This document shows, piece after piece, positions 20,434-29,200 of a stretch of 64,000 bases of DNA. A program made the position numbers and the translations under genes. Position 1 is the stretch's first letter, and each line of letters starts with the position of its first letter. This stretch comes from Meira nashicola (Eukaryota > Basidiomycota > Exobasidiomycetes > Exobasidiales > Brachybasidiaceae): the NCBI GenBank assembly GCA_001600355.1, contig BCJU01000002.1:558001-622000 (forward strand), read 5' to 3'. The notes under the pieces are model-generated. The model had not been told where the DNA came from. It saw nothing but the letters and a program-made list of their open reading frames with translations, and ran no database searches.

Positions 20434-21756
20434 TCAGAAGATTTTGATTGGAATTACTTGAGGATTGTAGAAGGCTTGATACCAAAAAGCGAAAGAAGCG
20501 AGTAAAACGGGTTGGAAAGGATGTTGACTTATCGAATGCCGGTGATTGGTGAATGTTGATTGATTGTCGAATGCTGGATGATTGGTGAATGTTGATTGAT
20601 TGTCGAATGCTGGATGATTGGTGAATGCTGATTGATTGGCGAATGCTGATTGATTGGCGAATGCTGGATGATTGGCAAGTGTTGATTGATTGTCGAATGC
20701 TGGATGATTGGCAAGTGTTGATTGATTGGCAAGTGTTGATTGATTGGTGAATGCTGATTGATTGTTGAATGTTGATTGATTGGTGAATGCTGATTGATTG
20801 GCAAGTGTTGATTGATTGGCGAATGCTGATTGATTGGCGAATGCTGGATGATTGGCAAGTGTTGATTGATTGNCGAATGCTGGATGATTGGCAAGTGTTG
20901 ATTGATTGGCAAGTGTTGATTGATTGGCGAATGCTGATTGATTGGCGAATGCTGGATGATTGGCAAGTGTTGATTGATTGGCGAGTGTTGATTGATTGGC
21001 GAATGCTGGCTGTTTGACAAATGTTAGTTGATCGGCGAATGTTGATTGACTGTACTTACTCTGATTGTTTGATTGTGCATGTTGACAATTTCTTCCTGCT
21101 TGACCGGCAATGATCAGACCGGTTTCATGATTGACACGTTCTCCGCTTTTGGTAATGATGAATTGACGTTGAGGTTTCATATCGGCTTGCTGGAATTGAT
21201 CAACAGAAATGCGCATACATTGATCGTACGACAACAGCAAATGATGTACTTGATCATACTTGATGAAACCTTGATACCAAACAGCGAAAGAAGCGAGAAA
21301 AGAAGGAATGCTTTTGCACAAAGATGTTGTATTCTCCTTCGAAGATGAGTTTGTTGTGTAGTTCAAATCCATTGCGTTGGAACCCAACAAGAATTGCTTA
21401 ATTTTCATGTAGTTGATTGCCAAACAGATCGATCGGCCACCAATTACCTTACACAGAGAGTTCAGATTGCCTACTCGATCCCAAATCGTAAGCTTGTTCG
21501 TTTCATGGTAAACGAATTTGATTGTTGCTTGAACTTTGATGGAAAGCGCAACAAATTGTACGAGCATCTTGTCTGCTGTACTTTTTGGGAACGAATCTGG
21601 CAAGTCTTGTTGTTGTGGAACTGCTGCGTTTGCGTTGGTTTCTTGTGTAGCAAATGGTTTTGAAGCGACTTTGAAAAAGTCTTAAACTTTGCGATACATA
21701 AAGTTGACTGCATCGCAGATTTGAAGGATCACGTCGTGAGAAATGAAGTTGAACAT
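20434..21756 (-). pseudogene. Chimeric gene from the middle of PGI fused to an 18-bp repeat array, copy A (interrupted)
   Basis: On the minus strand from ATG 21756: about 30 novel residues (MFNFISHDVILQICDAV...), then sequence that follows PGI from [11 protein letters not shown] through FVALS, the D-x-VG region, IGG-SICL, NAMDLNY (PGI: EMDLHY), FLASFAVWYQ, SYDQCM, DQFQQADM, GERVNHETG and AGQAGRNCQHA. After that PGI similarity stops and an 18-bp array begins. Compared with copy B at 63,062, codon 25 is TAA instead of CAA (stop at 21682-21684), so this copy is broken near its start although the rest is open to 20434. PGI active-site elements are lost (GGRYS is replaced). After the array a second piece like the [12 protein letters not shown] segment reappears. 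Not expected to have isomerase activity. Confidence 0.7.
20535..21050 (-). repeat. 18-bp minisatellite, about 25-27 units, copy A
   Basis: Read on the minus strand the unit is CCAATCAATCAACACTTG with variants, encoding N-[QH]-[SP]-[TA]-[LF]-[ATDN]. About 25 full units lie between the PGI-like part and an ending shared with copy B. All frames tested on both strands are open because the period is a multiple of three, so openness does not show that it is translated. One base is N at 20873. The array start contains GTAAGTACAG, an intron-donor-like sequence, exactly where PGI similarity ends. Copy B has only about six units, so the array changes length. Confidence 0.85.
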
Positions 21757-22459
21757 GTTTGGAAGATGAAGTCTGGTGACAAAAGAAGATGGTAATGAAG
21801 TGTGCGGTAAAGCGAAGTGTAGTTCGAGTGAACGATGTCTCAAAAAAAGGATAATTTTTAATGATGGCGGGAAGAAAGTAGAAGTTGGGGATGCGAGAAT
21901 GGGGTTTTATTGATTTTCATTCATGCGATTAGCTTCTGCGTGTAGAATTGTGAGCAAACTTCAACTTGAGCTTACTGATGGGCTATATGCTTTTCGTCAG
22001 TTGGTAGCTATCAAACTTGCCGCTGATCCTGTTCATCCGACAGTACCAAATTCAACACTCACTGGCTCATCCAATGAAACAAGCAAAATCAATTCTACTT
22101 CTAAGCAACTGTCTGCCTACCCTGCCAGCGTGCATATCGTGTAAGACCGTCGACTGTCCAATGGGATGAAATGTGTTATGGCCGATGAAGATGTGATCAT
22201 CCAAAGAACCATATCAATAATGACAGAGCAGGAACCAATACCTTCCGCAGGCTAGACAGTAGCATCCATCGATCAACATCACTCAAATTCTACTGCTCAC
22301 GTCCGCTGACCGATCGAGTCCATACCCGTCGAATAGAATTCAGTAACACAATGGACAAGTCCTGATTGACCTTTTCATTGGAATCCTGTTGTTGGTTGTA
22401 GGTATGATAGATTAAATAAGCAGATAACACAATCGATGCGCTATGTATGCATGCATGTA
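21757..22459 (-). pseudogene. Decayed copy of SEC6 3' end plus downstream DNA, in front of chimeric gene (block A)
   Basis: Minus-strand sequence matches block B at 62,203-63,061 and more distantly the SEC6 3' end. It starts at a piece corresponding to VNPDL (about 42,210), keeps GATATGGTTCTTTGGATGAT and CACGCTGGCAGGG, and ends with CCCATCAGTAAGCTCA, the counterpart of the SEC6 stop region. Then comes the SEC6 downstream DNA (ATCATTAAAAAT..., ACATCGTTCACTCGAACT) right up to the chimeric ATG. Stops and frameshifts interrupt it, so it is not coding. In effect the chimeric gene has the SEC6-NAM9 spacer as its promoter and leader. Confidence 0.7.
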
Positions 22460-22460
22460 T

Positions 22461-22469
22461 GTAGTCTAC
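22461..22469. promoter_or_regulatory. GTAGTCTAC motif at the edge of block A
   Basis: GTAGTCTAC lies directly outside the sequence shared with block B, which begins at about 22459. Block B has CTAGAGATG at the equivalent place. It may be part of the pre-insertion flank. Confidence 0.35.
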
Positions 22470-22541
22470 GTACACGTGTAAGCACATCCATCATTCAACC
22501 AATCTCCGCGAAGCATGATCTCGATTCGCTTTCAATGGTGT

Positions 22542-22560
22542 TGGTGGTGGTGGTGGTGGT
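22542..22560 (+). repeat. (GGT)n trinucleotide run
   Basis: About six GGT units in the short segment between the two SEC6-derived copies of block A. No coding role seen. Confidence 0.85.
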
Positions 22561-22603
22561 CGTCATATCTTCTGTACACCAATCGATTTGAGAAAGAATG
22601 CAG

Positions 22604-23515
22604 CCGACGCAATTCATAGTTGGACGAAATGGAGGGCCGGTACAGCAGAGAATAAATGTATGATTGTTGTTCGATACCAATTGATGATACAAATTGTAAA
22701 AAGAAGGTTTAGATCGGAATAGACGAAGTTCGGTAAAGTGAACTATAATTTAGTGAACGATGTGTAAAGAAAGAAATAGTCTTTAATGATGGGGAAGGGA
22801 GGTAGAAGTTGAGGGTACACAACCATCTTGTAATGGCTTTCAATAATGCAACTAGATTAAACATTCTTGATTTTATTGCAAACTTTCAAATGTACAAATG
22901 TACAAATCACTTTAAGCTGAGCTTACTGGTGGAATATTTGCCTGTCGCCAACCGGCACCCATCAATCTTGCACTGGCTGCCAATGCAGTCCATCCTACGG
23001 CACCAGAAGGATCACTTCCTCCTGTTAATGCTTTCGTTGCTCCAGGTAAATTCAATCTCCCTCCAAACAAGCCTGCCCCGCCAGCGTGAGCAGCTTCTAC
23101 CCGTCCAACTATGGTGATCCCTCCTTCCGATATTTCGCTTAAATTTTCTTGCTTCACCTTTCGTCGTGCACTTTCCATGATTGCGGTCACGTCACTTTTG
23201 TCTAAATCATCCCGTGCTCGCATCAGGGCTTCGAAGAATGCTAGTTGTGATCCATGTGCTTTTGCAAATGTCCAGTAGGATAAGAACACCATCGTCGATG
23301 AAGATGTGATCATCGACAACCAACATCTTCGGCGGATTTGAAAGTTGCAAACATCGATCGACATTCTTCAATGTCTGCTCGCATTCGCTCACCGGCCGAA
23401 GGCATACGTAATTTTGTCGTTCGTCGTATAGAACCCAAATACGATGTCATAAATCGGTCCAAAAGATCATTGCATAACACATCAAACAAGTCCGGATTAA
23501 CCCTTTCACTGCGTT
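22604..23515 (-). pseudogene. Younger partial copy of SEC6 3' end, spacer and NAM9 3' tip
   Basis: On the minus strand this follows 42,214-43,166 almost base for base: the last ~200 codons of SEC6, its stop, the tandem TTTGTACATT tract (fewer units), the convergent spacer and the last codons of NAM9 including its stop. Both ends are sharp: CAGTGAAAGGG on one side and TTGCGTCGG on the other. A 28-bp deletion (source about 42,410-42,437) shifts the frame, so only the C-terminal ~140 codons remain open (22912-23364). It retains the 28-bp region's neighbours that block A/B copies keep, so it arose from SEC6 independently of them. Confidence 0.85.
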
Positions 23516-23589
23516 ACTGAGCGTATGTATAACGATCGGCTTTTCATGTGATTGCGTACAAATACAACTTTTTTTTTACCTCACAGTAA

Positions 23590-24360
23590 TCAAGGGTCAT
23601 CTGCTGGCTCTTTACGGAAGCTGTGATGAGAGGGTTGAATGATTAGCTTCTTTTGATTGCAGCAGAACATTCGGTCAACATCATGAATACTCACTACATA
23701 TCAATCGCTCCACTAAATGCAGCAAATGCTACTCCTCCTCCTACTGCTGCCCTTGGTCCCGCATTGCGAGCCAAGATTCCACCAGCCAAAAATCCTGCAT
23801 AAAGCGAATTGTATATATCATTTTTTGCCCGATACTGATGAATGAAAGAGGTGAAAAAGGTGAATAATTGATCATCGATGGATTCGAGTGTACAGAATAT
23901 CCCTCTCTTACATCAATCTACTTACTCCTTCGATACAGCACTCTATACCTGAATACAAAGCACCAACTTTTCCAAAGCCGCGAGCACTCCTATACATGCT
24001 TCTCCCTGTTTCACGAAAGAAATCTTTTGTTTGTTGCATCGTCGTCGGTTCAGGAGGAGGAGGTAAACCTCTCTCTTGAGCGGCAAGTTGAGCAGCAGCA
24101 AGATTACTTCTTCGCAAAGGATCATCAACCGAAAGACTTGCACTAAATAATGCAAAAAAGCCACCCAAAGCGAAACCTGCTGCTCCGCTTAGAGCACATT
24201 TCGTCGGACACCATTCCATTGCACCAGTCATTGTTCTTTGCCAATATAGCGTTTGAGCCATATTTGCACGATCTTCTTCTGTGAATCCTGGCGGTAGAGG
24301 CTCCTGTCCTGGAAGGTAGATTGGTACCATCATGGCCTTCAAAGGAGAATTTTCGGCCAT
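23590..24360 (-). CDS. TIM22: Mitochondrial inner-membrane import channel Tim22
   Basis: Three exons: 23926-24360, 23695-23834, 23590-23620, giving 201 residues; introns of 91 and 74 bp. Key pieces are [23 protein letters not shown] (first membrane helix with the intermembrane-space Cys), [59 protein letters not shown] and [20 protein letters not shown]. This is the pore of the TIM22 complex that inserts carrier proteins. Reading straight past the second donor would end at IDM-TAG; splicing at GTGAGT instead gives the family-like IDMYFR end. The end of the SEC6/NAM9 copy lies only 75 bp from its stop codon. Confidence 0.92.
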
Positions 24361-24646
24361 CTTTTTATCGCAATCGCAAAATGATGATGATCAAGAGGAT
24401 AGGCTGACAAGTAAATCTGAAGCTGGTAGGCAAATTTTTAGGCTTCGTTTTGCGTGCACCAGAAAAGCGCACTTTATCTGTCAAAGAGATAAAATTAATT
24501 TGCCCGAAAGCCGATCATAAAAATTTAGCTTTTTGTACGAATATAATCTTCCTTCTTGTGCATTCATCCTTACAACCATCCCGCAATACCTTCCAGCGCC
24601 ATCGGTCTTTTACTGGAATGTTTCTCTTGCAGTGAAATTACAATTT

Positions 24647-26158
24647 ATGCGTTGTGGTCCACTACTCAGCTATTCTAAAATCTTGCTCCGCCTGGTAAAT
24701 TATCCTGTTACAAATCGAGCAAGCAACTTTATTTCCACATATCATACGAAGCAAACGTTCATTGATCGATTCATCATGTCATCTGCTATGCCTACACATG
24801 AGACGCACGAGCAGACATCATTTTCTAATAAGCGACAGAGATTGGAGCCTGTCGATATGAATGGAGCTCAAATCAATCACGAAAGAGAACCAGAGGCAGA
24901 GCATCATACAGCCTCATCTGATCAACCGCAGAAAACAATCGAAAATGGAACGCAATGCGCCGAAACAGGAGATGTACCTCTGCCGACGCATTCATCTCAT
25001 GATCTTGAAGAAATCCACCAGCATCTTTCTGTCACCAATCCGCCGATATCGCAGCACAAATTAGTGTTTGCAAATGGATTGTTCTTGGCTCCAATGGTAC
25101 GGATAGGAGCTCTTCCAACTCGACTTTTATCATTACAGTACGGAGCAGATCTCGTATGGAGTCCTGAAATTGTAGACAGGGCGATTATTGGCTGTGATCG
25201 AACAGTGAATGAAAAGACGGGTCTGATCGCGTATAGCAGGGAAGGAAGACACATCTTTACAACGCATCCAATCGAGCGTGATCGTTTGATCTTTCAACTG
25301 GGCAGCAGCTCCCCAGAATGGGCGTACAAGGCTATCAAGTTCATTACTGCTCATAATGAGGTGGCAGGTGTTGATTTGAATTGCGGCTGTCCCAAATCGT
25401 TCAGCACGATTGGAGGGATGGGGGCGCAATTGCTAAGTACTCCAGATCTTTTGTGCGATATCCTACGTGCGATGCGTATAGCCGCACCACCACACGTTTC
25501 GGTCACATGCAAAATTCGCCTCTTGCCTACAAAAGAAGAAACGCAAAATTTGGTTCGAAAGATTGTTCGTACAAATTGCATTGATGCCTTGACCCTGCAT
25601 TGTCGTACCAAAACGATGAGGCCACGAGAACCTGCTCTGCCACACAGATTGCAAGAAGTGAAAGAGATTGTGGATGAAGAAAGTGGTGGTAAATTACCAT
25701 TGATCTGCAACGGAGATGCTTGGGATGCATCTGAAGCACAAAATCTAATGCAAAAGACTGGTGTAAGTGCCGTGATGATGGCACGTGGACCTGAAGGCAA
25801 TCCTAGCTGCTTTCGAGCTGAAGGTCTTTTGAGTGTCCCAGAGATCATTGCACCTGAATGGGTTAAACTTGCAATAGCATTGGATAATCAGTATGGAAAT
25901 ACAAAGTACTGCCTTCAATCATTGGCGATGAAGCCTTCATCCTCCATCGTCCCTGGAGCGCCGCCTTTGAAGACCAATCGATTACAGTGGAATAAACAGA
26001 AGCTCGGAGATCTTCGCGCATCAGTATCTCAAGCTAAGTCAGTGGATGATATGGCATCTGCTCTAGGAGTGGATGCGAATGAGGTTCGATCGAGAGAGAT
26101 TGACGAGATACTCAAGGAAGTCAGCGCTTCATTAGACAAAAAACGGAAGGAAGTCTAA
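24647..26158 (+). CDS. SMM1: tRNA-dihydrouridine(20) synthase Dus2 (Smm1)
   Basis: Intronless; ATG 24647 gives 503 residues, a second in-frame ATG at 24776 gives 460. FMN/TIM-barrel marks: FLAPMVRIGALPTRLLSLQYGAD (about residue 146), IFQLGSSSPE, GVDLNCGCPKSFS with the catalytic Cys, CKIRLL, LTLHCRTKTMR, ICNGDAWD and MMARGPEGNP. The class reduces U20 of cytosolic tRNAs. The first 43 residues (MRCGPLLSYSKILLRLVNYP...) have Arg, Lys, Ser and no acids until residue 41, which looks like a mitochondrial presequence; leaky scanning could make two forms. The frame is open further upstream but without ATG. It shares a 286-bp divergent promoter with TIM22. Confidence 0.9.
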   Translation: MRCGPLLSYSKILLRLVNYPVTNRASNFISTYHTKQTFIDRFIMSSAMPTHETHEQTSFSNKRQRLEPVDMNGAQINHEREPEAEHHTASSDQPQKTIENGTQCAETGDVPLPTHSSHDLEEIHQHLSVTNPPISQHKLVFANGLFLAPMVRIGALPTRLLSLQYGADLVWSPEIVDRAIIGCDRTVNEKTGLIAYSREGRHIFTTHPIERDRLIFQLGSSSPEWAYKAIKFITAHNEVAGVDLNCGCPKSFSTIGGMGAQLLSTPDLLCDILRAMRIAAPPHVSVTCKIRLLPTKEETQNLVRKIVRTNCIDALTLHCRTKTMRPREPALPHRLQEVKEIVDEESGGKLPLICNGDAWDASEAQNLMQKTGVSAVMMARGPEGNPSCFRAEGLLSVPEIIAPEWVKLAIALDNQYGNTKYCLQSLAMKPSSSIVPGAPPLKTNRLQWNKQKLGDLRASVSQAKSVDDMASALGVDANEVRSREIDEILKEVSASLDKKRKEV

Positions 26159-26342
26159 AAACACACTGTTTAAGATCTTTTGGACGACTTTTTCTGCATT
26201 CCCACTCTCATCAATGCAATGTGGCAACATGAGGGGCGCTATCTTCATTCTTTACCGTTGAAGAATCAAATTGCTAAGTCTCAAAACATTTCATCGCAAA
26301 TGACATACTTCTGCTAATACACGTATACAAAATTAAAGGGAA

Positions 26343-28176
26343 TCAGTTAACTCCAACTTTTCTGCCACGTCTCAGTAGTTCGCGATTGCTGATGCCTTTG
26401 CTGTTTCCCTTCCTCGTACCCATTCCGTGACGTGGAGTCCATGGACCGAGACTTCCGTCAGCATAAAAGTCCATAGGGTAATCGTCTTCTTGCTTATTTT
26501 GTGCCAGTGCATCTCGTTTTGCAAAAGACATTCCCTGGCTCGATTCTTGTGAACTGCCAATATCTTTCGACGGTACATGCCATCCTCGTGCCTTTCCCAA
26601 GGCTACGGCAGCCTCGTAAGGACTCAATAATGGCTTTGGAAAAGCATCTCCCCAATCAATTGAAAGACGGGGACAACTAGTCTGGACATAGGTGACGAGA
26701 TCTGGACCAAAGAGGGCAATCTTTTGCGGCGATAATTCAGAAAGTAATATTGGTATTGAGGGCATCAAATTGGATGTCATCATCGTGCGCAGATGATTCA
26801 GAACACGGGTAGAACCTTGTCTACCTAGCGTGCCCAAGATCAAGCCCCAACCTTTCGTTTGCGATGCAGTACTGTCGTTTTGTTCCTTACGTGCAACTTC
26901 AAATGCTAACGATTGCTTTGCCTCTTCTACCGCTTTATTTCGATTGGTCCGCATCAATGAATGATCATACATCTCTCGCACGAATCTCTTTTCGTATGGA
27001 TCATATCGGAACGCTGGAATACTCGGATTAGAGATCATGATACTTTCCAGGTGGAATCGTCCATCGCCTACATAGATGATACCGTCGATCCCATTCATGT
27101 CGTTCACGTCAAGTTTGGGGGATGTACAGCCTAGAATTTCTCCTGCGCTTAGAGGCTTGACTTGTGGAATCGTGATGCGATATGGTGACGAATGCCAGAA
27201 GGATTGCAGAACTGGTTTTGGTTCCCCTCTTGATCCTTCGCTCGCTAGAAGCTTTTGTCCGATATCAGTTACACCATTCGAGCTTCCTACGTCGAAAAAT
27301 TGCTCGCGTGTTTCACTATGCTCCAATCTATCCTTCAATGCATGCAATGAATTGATGAATTGCACGGTGGCAACCAATACAAGGTGCGTAGGTCGCTTGT
27401 CAAATACTCGATCATCATTTTCTTCGAAATCAATATGCATCTTTGGCTTTTCAATAGAATGTGCGCGATCTTGAGCTTCAATGATGGATTCTTGAAATTC
27501 AGAATGCAGAGCGGGAAAATTGGTTCGAATTGTAGCACAAACATGATCAGGATCGATAGCAATCTCTACGAATACGTATAGAGTTCGAATTGAGGTTTGA
27601 TCAACGGGAACTGTTGCAGGAGGTAAGAGAACGTCAGGAAAATTTTTACGTAGGATTTTCGTTTCAAATTTTGTATGCATACCTAGACAACTGTGTCCGT
27701 AATGCACCATTAAGTCGGCACCCAAAGCTCTCGCTGTATAATCATCTACACAACAAGCACCATATGTCACATCACCCATGATCACAGTTTGTGCTTTTGT
27801 AAATCTGTTGATTAACATGAAGAAGAAAAGGTGTTAACTTCACGTACTCTCTATTACCTACATCATGATTGACATACCTTTCAATAATATCAGAGATAGC
27901 TGTAGCCCAAATTGTAAGACCTTCAGGCATCTGTAAAGCAACACACGAGCTACCGTAGTGATTTACATGATGGATCGTCTTGTGAATTTCGAAATTGTAA
28001 TTAGCGGGCAAATAGGCCTGAATGGCAGCATTGAGACGAGCATCATTGAGAATTTCCGGAGGAATCTGAGCTGGTGGCGCTCTAAGAGATCTTTTTGATT
28101 CTTCTTTGGCCATTCGATACGATCTGTGTGTCAGGTCAGATGGACCAGAGTCTATGGATGTAAGGCTTGCCATCAT
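26343..28176 (-). CDS. DPH1: Diphthamide biosynthesis protein Dph1
   Basis: Exon 1 27878-28176, intron 73 bp (GTATGT..CAG), exon 2 26343-27804; 586 residues. [12 protein letters not shown] and VALQMPEGL, then [35 protein letters not shown], and later [10 protein letters not shown] and [11 protein letters not shown]. The three Cys for the 4Fe-4S cluster are about C117, C326 and C477. With Dph2 it carries out the first step, transfer of 3-amino-3-carboxypropyl from SAM to the eEF2 histidine. Family members are mostly 410-480 residues; extra length lies in the middle and in the Gly/Arg/Lys-rich tail. Two Met codons in tandem at 28176/28173 leave the exact start open. Convergent with SMM1, 184 bp away. 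Confidence 0.93.
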
Positions 28177-28401
28177 TATACGTGATCCTGGTAATGTGGA
28201 TCGAGCAGGGATTCTCGTTACTCAAAATTTTTATGAAAAAAGCGCGAAGTTTAGAGTTTAGTGTAAGATTATGTAATACAGTAAAAAAAATTGGATGCAT
28301 GTATGCGGTTTGATCTTGTCTGTATGGCAAACTTTAATCTTGCAGAGGTTCATTGAGAACAACCGTTTCTGTTCAGCTCGGTTTTCGATTTGATAGTTAC
28401 A

Positions 28402-29200
28402 ATGTCAGCTGAGAACAGAATATATAGTACACAGCAATCGACCAAATTGGAGGCATATCAGGAATCCTATCTCTCTGTTTTACTCTCTTCTTCCATTCTC
28501 AAGTTCGGCGGACCTTTCACGTTAAAAAGTGGTCGTCAATCGCCGTACTTTTTCAATGCAGGACTATTTTGTACAGGAGAAAGTATCTCCGCAGTTGCGA
28601 GCTGCTATGCACAAAGGATCATCCAAGCTGGTGTAAAGTTCGACGTCCTCTTTGGTCCTGCTTACAAGGTAAGTTTAATGATATTCTTACTTTGTCTCAA
28701 AACATGTAATGACTGATTCATGTCATATTGCATACATTCAATTCTCTCAGGGCATTCCTCTTGCAGCAACTGTTGCTATGGCTCTTAAATTGGATCATGG
28801 TATCAATGTGGGATTTTCGTATAATCGCAAAGAGGCCAAAACCCATGGAGAAGGTGGTACGCTGGTCGGTGCACCTCTGAAAGGCCGTGTATTAATCTTG
28901 GATGACGTTATGACTGCTGGAACGGCTATCAATGAAGCGGTATCTTTTATCGAAGCAGCACAAGATGCTACTTTGGTGGGTGTATGCATCGCTTTAGATC
29001 GTCAAGAACGTATCAATGATGAAGACGCACGCAGTACAGTAGAAGTTGTTTCGCAAAGACTTAATGTTCCCGTCCTCAGCGTTGTTGGTCTAGACCAAAT
29101 CATTACATTCATGGAAAGCCGTGGAGGGTATGATAGAGAAATAACTGGAATGAAAGAATATCGCAAACGGTATGGTGGCAGTTCATCAATCCTCAAATAG
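28402..29200 (+). CDS. URA5: Orotate phosphoribosyltransferase
   Basis: Exon 1 28402-28668, intron 82 bp (GTAAGT..CAG), exon 2 28751-29200; 238 residues. FTLKSGRQSPYFFNAGLF near the N-terminus and the PRPP loop VLILDDVMTAGTAINEA (about residues 131-147) are diagnostic, as is FSYNRKEAKTHGEGG, the flexible catalytic loop. It converts orotate and PRPP to OMP, the fifth step of de novo pyrimidine synthesis. It is divergent from DPH1 with a 225-bp shared promoter. Confidence 0.95.

Noticed and set aside
20787..21017. Open frames on both strands through the 18-bp array (for example repeats of LIDWRM on the plus strand)
   Set aside because: A tandem repeat with a period divisible by three is open in any frame whose single unit lacks a stop. 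These frames are by-products.
20535..21050. Regularly spaced repeats reminiscent of a CRISPR array
   Set aside because: Units are contiguous 18-bp repeats without unique spacers, in a eukaryotic genome; it is a minisatellite.
20535..21050. Left-handed beta-helix hexapeptide acyltransferase repeat
   Set aside because: The hexamer N-[QH]-[SP]-[TA]-[LF]-x does not fit the [LIV]-G-x4 pattern of that fold, and no acetyltransferase sequence is nearby.
22912..23364. Separate 150-residue gene matching the Sec6 C-terminus
   Set aside because: It lacks an ATG at a sensible place, starts after a frameshifting 28-bp deletion and is the tail of a copied segment that also contains spacer DNA and the NAM9 tip.
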